A stretch of DNA of 64,000 nucleotides from Flavobacterium ichthyis. Its GTDB lineage: Bacteria > Bacteroidota > Bacteroidia > Flavobacteriales > Flavobacteriaceae. The translations under genes were made by a program, and so were the position numbers. Where the stretch lies: assembly GCF_009915155.1 (NCBI RefSeq), contig NZ_JAABLM010000007.1, positions 1 to 64,000 on the forward strand, written 5' to 3'. The notes beneath the pieces are model-generated. The model was given only the letters and a program-made list of their open reading frames with translations, did not search any database and had not been told where the DNA came from. This document shows positions 7,368 to 15,976 of this stretch, one piece after another (position 1 is the first letter of the stretch; each line of letters begins with the position of its first letter).

Positions 7368-8831
7368 TCAAATTTTCTTGCGCATTCTCGCCACCGGAAT
7401 ATCTAATTGTTCACGATATTTTGCAATGGTTCTTCTGGCAATAGGATACCCTTTTTCTTTTAAAATATCAGCTAATTGATCATCAGGCAAGGGCTTAGAT
7501 TTGTCTTCGTCTTCAATTACATTTTGCAGAATTTTTTTTATTTCCAGAGTCGAAACATCTTCGCCTTGGTCATTTTTCATTGCTTCGGAGAAAAATTCTT
7601 TGATTAGTTTAGTTCCGTAAGGCGTTTCCACATATTTGCTATTCGCTACTCTAGAAACAGTAGAAATATCAAGCCCAACCATATCGGCAATATCTTTTAA
7701 AATCATGGGTTTTAGCTTGGTTTCGTCACCTTCTAAAAAATACTCTTGTTGGTAATGCATAATCGCATTCATGGTCACAAACAACGTTTCCTGACGTTGT
7801 CGAATGGCATCAATAAACCACTTGGCAGAATCTAATTTTTGCTTGATAAATTGCACCGCTTCTTTTTGCGCGTTCGATTTTTCCTTAGAAGATTTATAGG
7901 TTTGCATCATTTCCTGATAATCTTTGGAAACATGCAGTTCCGGAGCATTCCTGCCGTTTAATGTTAATTCCAGTTCACCATCTACAATTTTTATCGAAAA
8001 ATCTGGCACCACATGTTCCACCATTTTTTGGTTTCCGGTAAAAGCGCCTCCTGGTTTTGGATTAAGTTTTTCAATTTCGTCGATGGTTTTTTTCAATTGA
8101 TCTTGCGAAATTCCGTATTTCTGCAACAATTTATCGTAATGTTTTTTGGTAAAAGCATCAAATTGATTTTCGAGAATATCAATTGCCAAATCCACAGATT
8201 CTGTTGGCGTTTTATGCTTCAACTGAAGTAGCAAACATTCCTGAAGGTCTCGTGCTCCAACACCTGCAGGTTCTAACTCGTGAATAATGTGTAAAATTCT
8301 TTCCACATTTTTCTCATCCGTATAAATGCCTTGCGTAAACGCCATATCATCAACAATGTCCGGAATACTTCGGCGAATGTAACCCATATCATCAATGCTA
8401 CCTACCAAAAATTCTGCAATTTCCCGCTCGTCTTCGGTTAAAATAAAAGTATTCAACTGATTAATTAAATCCTGATGAAAACTCACCGGAGCCGCAAATG
8501 GCATGGTTCTATCTTCATCATCGCCGTAATTGTTGGCTTGAAGTTTATAATCAGGCGTTTCGTCGTTGCTTAAATATTCGTCGATATTAATGTCATCGGC
8601 ATCAATTCTTTCGTTATCATAATCGTCGAATTCATCATAATCATCGTTTTCATATTCGTCATTTTCAAAGTTGTCCTCCTCCTTGCCTGATTCTAGTGCA
8701 GGATTTTCCACCATTTCTTCTTTCAACCTTTGTTCAAATGCCTGAGTGGGCAATTGAATTAGTTTCATCAACTGGATTTGCTGAGGAGAAAGTTTTTGCG
8801 AAAGCTTGAGTTGTAGAGACTGTTTGAGCAT
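7368..8831 (-). CDS. rpoN: RNA polymerase sigma-54 factor
   Basis: A 487-residue sigma factor that directs RNA polymerase to -24/-12 promoters and needs an AAA+ activator. The N-terminal region I is rich in Gln and Leu (LQLKLSQKLSPQQIQLMKL), region II is strongly acidic (residues about 50-95, runs of Asp and Glu), and the RpoN box ARRTIAKYRE sits close to the C terminus. The length is typical. No bacterial enhancer-binding protein is encoded in this window, so its targets lie elsewhere. The gene stands alone between accC and a convergent membrane-protein gene. Confidence 0.95.
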   Translation of the reverse strand: MLKQSLQLKLSQKLSPQQIQLMKLIQLPTQAFEQRLKEEMVENPALESGKEEDNFENDEYENDDYDEFDDYDNERIDADDINIDEYLSNDETPDYKLQANNYGDDEDRTMPFAAPVSFHQDLINQLNTFILTEDEREIAEFLVGSIDDMGYIRRSIPDIVDDMAFTQGIYTDEKNVERILHIIHELEPAGVGARDLQECLLLQLKHKTPTESVDLAIDILENQFDAFTKKHYDKLLQKYGISQDQLKKTIDEIEKLNPKPGGAFTGNQKMVEHVVPDFSIKIVDGELELTLNGRNAPELHVSKDYQEMMQTYKSSKEKSNAQKEAVQFIKQKLDSAKWFIDAIRQRQETLFVTMNAIMHYQQEYFLEGDETKLKPMILKDIADMVGLDISTVSRVANSKYVETPYGTKLIKEFFSEAMKNDQGEDVSTLEIKKILQNVIEDEDKSKPLPDDQLADILKEKGYPIARRTIAKYREQLDIPVARMRKKI

Positions 8832-9049
8832 GCGTGATTATTTGGTTTTGATACTCCAAATTTAAGTATTTTACAGTAAAAATATTGTAGTTTAAGATAA
8901 AGTTATGGCTTTTTGATAATTGGGCTTTCGCCAAAGTCAAGCAGGCTGATTTTGAATTATTTCCAATTTCATTCGAAGAATACTGCAGCTTTTGCCGGAA
9001 GATTTTAGAGGATTGAAACAACTTTCTGGCTTCATTTTCTTTTAAAAAA

Positions 9050-9084
9050 ACGAAAAAAACCTGCTCAAACTAATGAACAGGTTT
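9050..9084 (-). terminator. Terminator of the accC transcript
   Basis: AAACCTG (9057-9063) pairs with CAGGTTT (9078-9084) around a 14-base loop. On the minus strand the stem is followed by seven T residues. It lies about 20 bases after the accC stop. Confidence 0.75.
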
Positions 9085-9105
9085 ATTAAATTAAGAGAAT
9101 GAACT

Positions 9106-10455
9106 TTAATTTTTTGGCTCATTCATCACAAAAGATTCCATGAATTTTGTGGTATAATCTCCAGATACATAAGCTGGATCATCCATTAATTGTCTGTGAA
9201 ACGGAATGGTTGTTTTGATTCCTTCAATTACAAACTCGTCCAAAGCACGTTTCATTTTATTGATTGCCTCTTCACGGGTTTGAGCCGTTGTGATTAATTT
9301 AGCAATCATCGAATCATAGTTGGGTGGAATGCTGTAACCTGAATAAACGTGAGTATCTAAACGAACTCCGTGACCTCCTGGAGCATGAAGTGTTGTGATT
9401 TTTCCTGGAGACGGACGAAAATCGTTGTAAGGATCTTCGGCATTAATACGACATTCGATTGAATGTAATTGTGGTGTATAATTTTTTCCAGAAATGGGCA
9501 CTCCTGCTGCAACCAAAATTTGCTCACGAATCAAGTCATAATCAATAACTTGTTCGGTAATTGGGTGTTCTACTTGAATACGGGTGTTCATTTCCATGAA
9601 GTAGAAATTTCGGTGTTTATCCACCAAAAATTCTACAGTTCCGGCACCTTCATATTTAATATATTCTGCAGCCTTAACAGCAGCTTCACCCATTTTGTCA
9701 CGCAATTCATCAGTCATGAAAGGCGAAGGTGTTTCTTCAGTAAGTTTTTGGTGACGACGTTGAACCGAACAATCTCTTTCAGATAAGTGACAAGCTTTTC
9801 CGTAAGAATCTCCTACTACTTGAATCTCGATGTGACGTGGTTCTTCGATTAATTTTTCCATGTACATTCCGTCATTTCCAAAAGCCGCACCCGCTTCTTG
9901 ACGAGCACTTTCCCATGCTTTTTGCAGGTCTTCTTCTTTCCAAACGGCACGCATTCCTTTTCCACCACCACCAGCGGTAGCTTTTAACATTACCGGATAA
10001 CCAAATTCTTTTGCTAATTTTTTAGTTTGTTCGTATGATTCTAAAAGTCCATCCGAACCTGGAATTGTAGGTACTCCGGCAGCTTTCATAGTGGCTTTTG
10101 CCGAAGCTTTATCTCCCATCCTATCGATCATTTCCGGAGAAGCACCGATAAATTTGATGCCATGTTCCTGACAAATTTTAGAAAATTTTGCATTTTCTGA
10201 AAGAAATCCGTAACCCGGATGAATAGCATCTGCGTTGGTAATTTCGGCAGCTGCAATGATGTTAGACATTTTTAAGTAAGAAAGGTTACTTGGAGGTGGA
10301 CCGATACATACTGCTTCGTCAGCAAATTTTACGTGAAGGCTATCGGCATCTGCAGTAGAATATACTGCAACAGTTTTGATACCCATTTCTTTACATGTTC
10401 TGATTACACGTAAAGCGATTTCGCCTCTATTTGCGATTAATATTTTTTTAAACAT
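9106..10455 (-). CDS. accC: Acetyl-CoA carboxylase biotin carboxylase subunit
   Basis: A 449-residue ATP-grasp enzyme that carboxylates the biotin on AccB, the first half of the acetyl-CoA carboxylase reaction in fatty acid synthesis. It begins [20 protein letters not shown], the family signature, carries the ATP-binding glycine-rich loop [12 protein letters not shown], and the catalytic block [15 protein letters not shown]. The length matches bacterial AccC. It follows accB after about 95 bases and fabH upstream of that, forming a fabH-accB-accC unit. The carboxyltransferase genes are not in the window. Confidence 0.96.
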   Translation of the reverse strand: MFKKILIANRGEIALRVIRTCKEMGIKTVAVYSTADADSLHVKFADEAVCIGPPPSNLSYLKMSNIIAAAEITNADAIHPGYGFLSENAKFSKICQEHGIKFIGASPEMIDRMGDKASAKATMKAAGVPTIPGSDGLLESYEQTKKLAKEFGYPVMLKATAGGGGKGMRAVWKEEDLQKAWESARQEAGAAFGNDGMYMEKLIEEPRHIEIQVVGDSYGKACHLSERDCSVQRRHQKLTEETPSPFMTDELRDKMGEAAVKAAEYIKYEGAGTVEFLVDKHRNFYFMEMNTRIQVEHPITEQVIDYDLIREQILVAAGVPISGKNYTPQLHSIECRINAEDPYNDFRPSPGKITTLHAPGGHGVRLDTHVYSGYSIPPNYDSMIAKLITTAQTREEAINKMKRALDEFVIEGIKTTIPFHRQLMDDPAYVSGDYTTKFMESFVMNEPKN

Positions 10456-10549
10456 CTTTTTTAAATTAGATTAGACAATTTGATAATTGGATTATTTAAT
10501 TTTTAGAGTGATAATATTTCTAAAAACTATCATAATCTAATAATCTAAA

Positions 10550-11041
10550 TTAAGATGGATCTACAAGGAAAAGTGGTTGATCAAATTCTACCGGTGAAGC
10601 ATCATCTACCAATACTTTCACGATTTTTCCTGAAACTTCTGACTCAATTTCGTTGAAAAGTTTCATTGCTTCGATAACACAAACAACATCTCCTTTAGAG
10701 ATTGAGCTTCCAACCTCTGCAAATGGCGCTTTATCTGGCGATGGTTTTCTATACAAAGTTCCAATAATTGGCGACTTGATTGTGATGTATTTAGAATTGT
10801 CGTCGCTTGCGTCCTGAGTTGCCGGAGCTTGTGGAGCTACAGGTGCTGCTGGAGCTTGAGGCGTTGCGACTTGTGGAAATGCTTGTGTCAATGCAGGTTG
10901 CTGGATGTAAGTCGTAGTCTCAGCCGTTGCACCGTCTGTAGTTTTGATGGTAATTTTAAAATCATCCATCTCCAATTTCACTTCAGTAGCGCCAGATTTT
11001 GCTACAAATTTAATTAGGTTTTGAATTTCTCTAATATCCAT
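10550..11041 (-). CDS. accB: Biotin carboxyl carrier protein
   Basis: A 163-residue carrier whose lysine is biotinylated. The biotinyl motif CVIEAMKLFNEIE lies in a C-terminal lipoyl-like domain (from about residue 85), and the N-terminal helix MDIREIQNLIKFVAKSG is usual. An Ala/Pro/Gln-rich linker (QAPAAPVAPQAPATQ) joins the halves. It is followed by accC and preceded, 22 bases away, by fabH, so elongation and malonyl-CoA supply are co-expressed. Confidence 0.95.
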   Translation of the reverse strand: MDIREIQNLIKFVAKSGATEVKLEMDDFKITIKTTDGATAETTTYIQQPALTQAFPQVATPQAPAAPVAPQAPATQDASDDNSKYITIKSPIIGTLYRKPSPDKAPFAEVGSSISKGDVVCVIEAMKLFNEIESEVSGKIVKVLVDDASPVEFDQPLFLVDPS

Positions 11042-11063
11042 GATTTCGATTTTAGGTTTTTAT

Positions 11064-12062
11064 TTATTGTTTGTTATAAGCCCATTTCATGTAGATAGAT
11101 CCCCAAGTGAATCCACCCCCGAAAGCAGCAAAAATTAAGTTGTCTCGTTTTTTAAATTTGCTCTCAAAGTCACTGAGAAGCAATGGCAATGTTGCCGAAG
11201 TGGTATTCCCATATTTCTGGATGTTGACCAATACTTTCTCTTCATCAACTCCCATGCGGTTTGCAGTAGCATCGATAATGCGTTTGTTAGCCTGATGTGC
11301 AATAAGCCAATTTACGTTTTCTTTAGTTAATTGATTGCGTTGCATAATTTTTTCACTGACATCCGCCATTCCCGAAACAGCGTATTTAAAAACGGTTTTC
11401 CCGTCTTGAAACACAAAATGTTCTTTGTTATCAATTGTTTCTTGAGATGCTGGTTTTAAAGATCCTCCGGCTTCAATTTTAAGAAATTCTCGACCTATTC
11501 CATCGCTTCTTAAAAATTCATCTTGAAGACCTAAACCTTCATGATTTGGTTCAAATAAAACTGCGCCAGCTCCATCTCCGAAAATAATACATGTAGCACG
11601 GTCTTCGTAATTGATGATGGATGACATTTTATCGGCACCAATTAACAATACTTTTTTATACCTCCCTGATTGTATGTAAGCTGCTGCAGTTGACATTCCG
11701 AATAAAAAACTTGAACATGCCGCTTGTAAATCGTAAGCAAATGCATTTACAGCGCCAATTTGTGAAGCAACATAAACTGCGGTTGCAGCTACAGGCATAT
11801 CGGGAGTTGCTGTTCCTACTAAAACCAAGTCAATTTCAGCGGGGTCGAGATTGACTTTTTCGATTAAATTCTCTGCGGCTTTAATCGCTAAGAAAGATGT
11901 TCCTTTAGTATCATCTTTTAAAATTCGTCTTTCACTGATTCCTGTTCGAGAGGTAATCCACTCGTCATTTGTGTCAACCATAGTTTCAAGAACCTTGTTA
12001 GATAACACATAATCAGGCACATAGGCTCCAACTGCTGTAATTGCGGCTGTGATTGTATTCAT
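11064..12062 (-). CDS. fabH: 3-oxoacyl-ACP synthase III
   Basis: A 332-residue initiation condensing enzyme joining acetyl-CoA (or branched acyl-CoA) with malonyl-ACP. The active-site Cys is in AYDLQAACSSFLFGMS, the His in WLIAHQANKRII and the Asn in KYGNTTSATLPL. It begins MNTITAAITAVGAYVPDYVL. The downstream genes are accB and accC. The ribosomal L32 gene upstream is separated by a strong terminator (12181-12205), so the usual L32-fabH cotranscription is broken here. The leader contains a small CCTAAA/TTTAGG hairpin (12082-12097). Confidence 0.95.
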   Translation of the reverse strand: MNTITAAITAVGAYVPDYVLSNKVLETMVDTNDEWITSRTGISERRILKDDTKGTSFLAIKAAENLIEKVNLDPAEIDLVLVGTATPDMPVAATAVYVASQIGAVNAFAYDLQAACSSFLFGMSTAAAYIQSGRYKKVLLIGADKMSSIINYEDRATCIIFGDGAGAVLFEPNHEGLGLQDEFLRSDGIGREFLKIEAGGSLKPASQETIDNKEHFVFQDGKTVFKYAVSGMADVSEKIMQRNQLTKENVNWLIAHQANKRIIDATANRMGVDEEKVLVNIQKYGNTTSATLPLLLSDFESKFKKRDNLIFAAFGGGFTWGSIYMKWAYNKQ

Positions 12063-12180
12063 AAGATTTTAAAATTTTCTGCCTAAATTTTTTTAGGTTT
12101 AAACAGAGGTGGAAATTACAAAAAAAATCTAAACCAATAGTTTTTGCAATGCGTTATTTATCAATAAATTATAAATAACA

Positions 12181-12205
12181 AAAAAACTCTCACATCGTGA
12201 GAGTT
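12181..12205 (-). terminator. Terminator between rpmF and fabH
   Basis: AACTCTCAC (12185-12193) and GTGAGAGTT (12197-12205) form a perfect 9-bp stem with a 3-base loop. On the minus strand it runs straight into a T tract. It sits 25 bases past the rpmF stop. Confidence 0.88.
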
Positions 12206-12229
12206 CAATTTTTTTGTGCAAAAATTGTA

Positions 12230-12424
12230 TTAAGCAACAGCTTCTTGCTTGTCGATTACTACTTGTCCTCTGTAGTACATTTTACCTTCATGCCAGTAAG
12301 CTCTGTGGTAAAGATGTGCCTCTCCAGTCACCGGGCATGTAGCGATTTGAGGAACAACAGCTTTGTAGTGTGTTCTTCTTTTATCTCTTCTCGTTTTCGA
12401 GGTCTTTCTCTTAGGATGTGCCAT
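12230..12424 (-). CDS. rpmF: 50S ribosomal protein L32
   Basis: A 64-residue basic protein starting [19 protein letters not shown], the classic L32 N terminus. The segment [16 protein letters not shown] is the degenerate form of the zinc ribbon, retaining only one Cys, so this is probably a zinc-independent L32. It is nine bases downstream of the DUF177 gene and ends in a strong terminator, forming a two-gene operon. Confidence 0.95.
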   Translation of the reverse strand: MAHPKRKTSKTRRDKRRTHYKAVVPQIATCPVTGEAHLYHRAYWHEGKMYYRGQVVIDKQEAVA

Positions 12425-12433
12425 TTTACTATA

Positions 12434-12973
12434 TTATTTATCCGTTAATAGTTTTTTTAATTGATCCCATCGTGGATCTGTTTCTTTTGTTTCATCAGTT
12501 TGCTTTTCCCCTTTTACTTGAAGTTCGTTTAACTTGTTCAAAGCATCGGTTTTTAGCGTGCCGTCTTTCACTCCGGGATGTATTCTTTTTACCGGAACTG
12601 AAAGCGCAATCATTTCATAGATATATTGTGAAATATCTAATTGATGTTCGCCATGTGGCAAAATCAGGAGTTCTTCATTGTCATCGTTAAAAGCTTCTCC
12701 AAATTGAACAATAAGGTTGATTTTTCCCTTTACTGGTAAATCAAACATTTCATTGGTTAAATCACAAGGTACATAAATTGTCCCTTTATGTTTAAAGCCA
12801 ATTTCGAGCATAGTGCTTTTTTTATCGAGAACAACATTGACTTTTATATTACAATCTTCAAATTCATCGTAACCAAAGTCTTCAAAGAACTTCTTATCTA
12901 TTTGGTATTCAAACTGATGTTTTCCCAACTTTAATCCCGCAAATGGAATTAAAAATTCATTATTTACTTTCAT
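12434..12973 (-). CDS. DUF177 (YceD family) 23S rRNA accumulation protein
   Basis: A 179-residue protein of the YceD/DUF177 family, which throughout bacteria and plastids precedes rpmF and is needed for normal 23S rRNA accumulation. Conserved features include FLIPFAGLKLGKHQFEYQI at the N terminus and FDLPVKGKINLIVQFGEAF in the centre. Two Cys often conserved in other phyla are lacking. The ATG at 12973 was chosen over a TTG nine codons upstream because flavobacterial homologues begin directly at MK-x4-FLIPF. Its promoter lies about 40 bases upstream. Confidence 0.85.
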   Translation of the reverse strand: MKVNNEFLIPFAGLKLGKHQFEYQIDKKFFEDFGYDEFEDCNIKVNVVLDKKSTMLEIGFKHKGTIYVPCDLTNEMFDLPVKGKINLIVQFGEAFNDDNEELLILPHGEHQLDISQYIYEMIALSVPVKRIHPGVKDGTLKTDALNKLNELQVKGEKQTDETKETDPRWDQLKKLLTDK

Positions 12974-13017
12974 CTGAACAACAATTTGCCCTTTTTCCAA
13001 TTCTTGGAACGGGAGTG

Positions 13018-13046
13018 CAAAGATATAAAATAATTAGAATTTCAAA
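13018..13046 (-). promoter_or_regulatory. Promoter of the DUF177-rpmF operon
   Basis: On the minus strand TTTG (13046-13043) is followed after 17 bases by TATCTTTG (13025-13018), a good match to the Bacteroidota consensus. Transcription is predicted near 13014. Confidence 0.6.
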
Positions 13047-13068
13047 AGGGTTGTCAACATTTTTTTGT

Positions 13069-14115
13069 TTATAAGTGCTTTTCTTTTGTTTTCAAGGGAT
13101 TTTCGCTTATCTGTTCATACTCAAGTCTTGAGCGAAAAACATCAATTGCCAAATAAACTGCTTCTCTAAATGAATTAAAATTTGCAATTCCTTTACCTGC
13201 AATGTCATGAGCGGTTCCATGATCCGGCGAAGTACGAATTTTAGCTAAACCAGCAGTATAATTCACACCATTCCCAAAAGAAAGCGTTTTGAAAGGTATC
13301 AGCCCTTGATCATGATATGTAGCAATTACTGCATCAAAATTTTCGTATTGGTTACTACCAAAAAATCCATCGGCAGCATAAGGACCAAAAACTAATGTGC
13401 CTTTTTCAAACATTTTTTTAATGGTTGGCTTGATAATTTCGTCATCTTCTTTCCCGATGACTCCACCATCTCCGCAATGAGGATTCAGACCTAGAACGGC
13501 AATCTTAGGTCTTCGAACTCCAAAATCCTTTATTAAGGTATTTTTAACGGTGGTGACTTTTTGGATAATTAAGGCTTCGGTCAAAGCTTTTGCCACGTTA
13601 CTTACCGGAAGATGATCTGTTAATAATCCCACTCTTAAGTTATCCTGAACCATTAACATCAAAGCATCTCCTTCAATCTCTTGATTAAGATAATCTGTGT
13701 GTCCTGGAAATTTGAATTCTTCGGATTGTACATTATTCTTATTGATTGGAGCGGTTACCAAAACGTCGATTAGATTATTTTTCAAAGCATCTACTGCAGC
13801 AACAAAAGATTTCACGGCATATTTTCCAGAGATTTCATTTACCACTCCATATTCTACAATTGTATTTTCTTTCCACAAATTGAGTACATTAATTCTCCCA
13901 GGTAATATTTGGTCTAAATCATCAATACCATGAAGTTGTGCACTAGTTTCAAAGGCTTTTTTAGCAAAAGAAAAAAGTTTTACATTGGCAAAAATTACCG
14001 GAGTACATAATTCCAGCATTTGCGGATCTTCAAAAGTTTTAAGGATAATTTCGCTTCCAATTCCGTTCAAATCCCCAACTGAAATACCTACAATTATGTT
14101 TTCTGTTTTTTTCAT
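13069..14115 (-). CDS. pdxA: 4-hydroxythreonine-4-phosphate dehydrogenase
   Basis: A 348-residue enzyme of pyridoxal 5'-phosphate synthesis, oxidising 4-phosphohydroxy-L-threonine. It begins with IIVGISVGDLNGIGSEII, and shows the metal-binding histidines in FPGHTDYL, ATYHDQGLIPFK and SPDHGTAHDIAGKG. The length is typical. It is divergent from ribE across 60 bases, placing two vitamin genes on a shared promoter region, and lies upstream of the DUF177-rpmF operon. Confidence 0.94.
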   Translation of the reverse strand: MKKTENIIVGISVGDLNGIGSEIILKTFEDPQMLELCTPVIFANVKLFSFAKKAFETSAQLHGIDDLDQILPGRINVLNLWKENTIVEYGVVNEISGKYAVKSFVAAVDALKNNLIDVLVTAPINKNNVQSEEFKFPGHTDYLNQEIEGDALMLMVQDNLRVGLLTDHLPVSNVAKALTEALIIQKVTTVKNTLIKDFGVRRPKIAVLGLNPHCGDGGVIGKEDDEIIKPTIKKMFEKGTLVFGPYAADGFFGSNQYENFDAVIATYHDQGLIPFKTLSFGNGVNYTAGLAKIRTSPDHGTAHDIAGKGIANFNSFREAVYLAIDVFRSRLEYEQISENPLKTKEKHL

Positions 14116-14139
14116 CGCGTCAAATTGCTCTTTATTGCT

Positions 14140-14160
14140 TAATTTTGAACTGCAAATCTA
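14140..14160. promoter_or_regulatory. Divergent promoter region of pdxA and ribE
   Basis: Two -7-type boxes lie in the 60-base gap: TAATTTTG on the plus strand (14140-14147) ahead of ribE, and TAGATTTG on the minus strand (14160-14153) ahead of pdxA. Convincing -33 elements were not found. Confidence 0.4.
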
Positions 14161-14175
14161 AGAAAATAAAACAAA

Positions 14176-14766
14176 ATGTTTACCGGAATCATCGAAACAC
14201 TCGGAACCGTGACCGAAATTATTCGCGAGCAAGATAACTTACATTTGACTATAAAGTCTAATTTTTCTAGCGAGCTAAAAGTAGATCAAAGTGTGGCTCA
14301 TAACGGAATTTGCCTAACTGTTACTAATATTAGTGACGAAAATTTTTCTGTTACAGCTATTAAGGAAACCATTAGTAAGACAAACATTGGTTCATGGGTA
14401 GTAGGTGACATTGTCAATTTAGAACGGGCTATGAAATTAGGTGACCGACTTGACGGCCATCTTGTTCAAGGTCATGTGGATCAAAAAGCGACTTGCGCTT
14501 CGATTGAAAGCCAAAATGGTAGTTGGCTTTTTACCTTTACTTATGATGCCAAATTTAGCAACATTACGATTGAAAAAGGATCAATTACGGTAAACGGCGT
14601 GAGTTTAACAGTTGTTAATTCTAAAAGAAATGAATTTTCGGTAGCGATTATTCCTTACACTTTTGAACACACAAATTTTAAAAATTTCAAAATAGGTACT
14701 GAAGTGAATTTAGAATTTGATGTGATTGGTAAATATGTCAGTCGATTACATCATTTAAGTCAATAA
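14176..14766 (+). CDS. ribE: Riboflavin synthase alpha subunit
   Basis: A 196-residue trimeric enzyme that dismutates two lumazine molecules into riboflavin and a pyrimidinedione. It begins MFTGIIETLGTVTEI, the invariant N terminus, and consists of two lumazine-binding barrel repeats with HNGICLTVTNI in the first and TVNGVSLTVVN in the second. GHLVQGHVD lies between. It stands alone in riboflavin terms (no other rib gene adjacent) and ends in a bidirectional terminator. Confidence 0.95.
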   Translation: MFTGIIETLGTVTEIIREQDNLHLTIKSNFSSELKVDQSVAHNGICLTVTNISDENFSVTAIKETISKTNIGSWVVGDIVNLERAMKLGDRLDGHLVQGHVDQKATCASIESQNGSWLFTFTYDAKFSNITIEKGSITVNGVSLTVVNSKRNEFSVAIIPYTFEHTNFKNFKIGTEVNLEFDVIGKYVSRLHHLSQ

Positions 14767-14770
14767 AAAA

Positions 14771-14791
14771 ACATCAGCTTGAAGCTGATGT
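14771..14791. terminator. Bidirectional terminator shared by ribE and a small membrane protein gene
   Basis: ACATCAGCTT and AAGCTGATGT form a near-perfect palindrome flanked by A runs on the left and eight T residues on the right, so it works in both directions. The stop codon and the last four sense codons of the minus-strand gene lie inside the stem. Confidence 0.88.
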
Positions 14792-14989
14792 TTTTTTTCT
14801 ATATATCTTGACTACCAAAAAGGTGATTGTAAAAGCACCTAATATAAGCATCGGCATCAAATTATCAACAGATAATGCTGGAGGATTTGGCGCAAACGGC
14901 TCTGGCGCAGGCAAGTCTGCCGGTGGCGCTGCAGCAAAATAGGTTTTAATAAAAAAACTAAACAATCCTTCAGGCATTGAGTTATACAT
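14774..14989 (-). CDS. Small proline-rich single-pass membrane protein
   Basis: A 71-residue protein with a hydrophobic N terminus, a Pro/Ala-rich stretch (AAPPADLPAPEPFAPNPP) and a transmembrane helix MPMLILGAFTITFLVVKIY followed by a basic KKT tail. The function is unknown. The last residues (TSASS) are encoded by the arm of a terminator hairpin, so the protein end could be a by-product of terminator placement. The N-terminal signal is weak, and it could be a type I or type II membrane protein. Short length keeps confidence moderate. Confidence 0.5.
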   Translation of the reverse strand: MYNSMPEGLFSFFIKTYFAAAPPADLPAPEPFAPNPPALSVDNLMPMLILGAFTITFLVVKIYRKKTSASS

Positions 14990-15069
14990 TTATTTTTTGG
15001 ATGGCGTAAAAGTAATTAAAATTTTGATTTAACAAAATATTTACTATCAAATTTAACCTAAAGACTACT

Positions 15070-15765
15070 TTAAGCATTTTGTTGGTTTCGGCTTAGGTAT
15101 TCATAAAATAATCCTGCTAATATTGCTCCAACTATTGGCGCTACCCAAAACAACCATAGTTGTTCTAAAGCCCAACCGCCAACAAAAACGGCTTGACTCG
15201 TTGAACGTGCTGGATTTACTGATGTATTAGATACTGGAATACTAATTAAATGGATCAAAGTTAATCCTAATCCTATTACTAATCCTGCAAAACCTTTAGG
15301 AGCTGATTCATGAGTTGCTCCTAAAATAATAAGCAAGAATATAAACGTCATGACTACTTCAGTCGTCATAACGGAATAAACATCATAGCCATTTGGCGAA
15401 TGCTCGTTGAAGCCATTAGCGGCAAAATTTCCAAGTGCAAAATCAGGATGACCACTGGCAATCAGGTATAAAATTCCTGCACCAAAAATACCGCCTGACA
15501 CTTGAGCTAAAATATAAAAAGGTAAATCTTTCTTAGAAAACCGACCCGCAATCCATAAACCAACAGATACTGCCGGATTTAGGTGACATCCTGAAATACG
15601 TCCGATGGTATATGCCATTGTAATAACGGTAAGTCCAAAGGCTAAAGCAACACCTACAAATCCAATTCCTAAATTTGGGTATGCAGCAGCTAAAACTGCA
15701 CTTCCACAACCACCTAACACTAACCAAAGTGTTCCAATAAATTCTGCAATTACTTTTTTAATCAT
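15070..15765 (-). CDS. aqpZ: Aquaporin Z-like water channel
   Basis: A 231-residue inner-membrane channel with six hydrophobic segments and both NPA loops: [13 protein letters not shown] and [13 protein letters not shown]. The Arg after the second NPA and the Ser-rich selectivity region, together with the name-giving ARST pattern, fit the water-selective AqpZ type rather than glycerol channels. It is monocistronic. Downstream is the small membrane protein gene and upstream is the TPR regulator; no functional link is visible. Confidence 0.93.
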   Translation of the reverse strand: MIKKVIAEFIGTLWLVLGGCGSAVLAAAYPNLGIGFVGVALAFGLTVITMAYTIGRISGCHLNPAVSVGLWIAGRFSKKDLPFYILAQVSGGIFGAGILYLIASGHPDFALGNFAANGFNEHSPNGYDVYSVMTTEVVMTFIFLLIILGATHESAPKGFAGLVIGLGLTLIHLISIPVSNTSVNPARSTSQAVFVGGWALEQLWLFWVAPIVGAILAGLFYEYLSRNQQNA

Positions 15766-15976
15766 TTCTGTATCGATTTAAAATTTATCTAAACAAAGAA
15801 ATTATCTAATTAAAAAATATGGAAAATTTTTGCTACTCAAATACACACATCTTGTAAATACGGCATATTACATAATAATTACGTTGCTTTTTACGTAGCG
15901 AAATACATAAAATCACTACCAAAAATTCTATATAACTTAATAATTTAGAAAAAGATTTAAGTATTTTCTTACAATT

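Noticed and set aside
15838..15910. Possible operator with TACGTTGC and TACGTAGC near aquaporin and the TPR regulator
   Set aside because: The two strings are short and differ by one base, the region is at the 3' end of the regulator gene, and no promoter is nearby.
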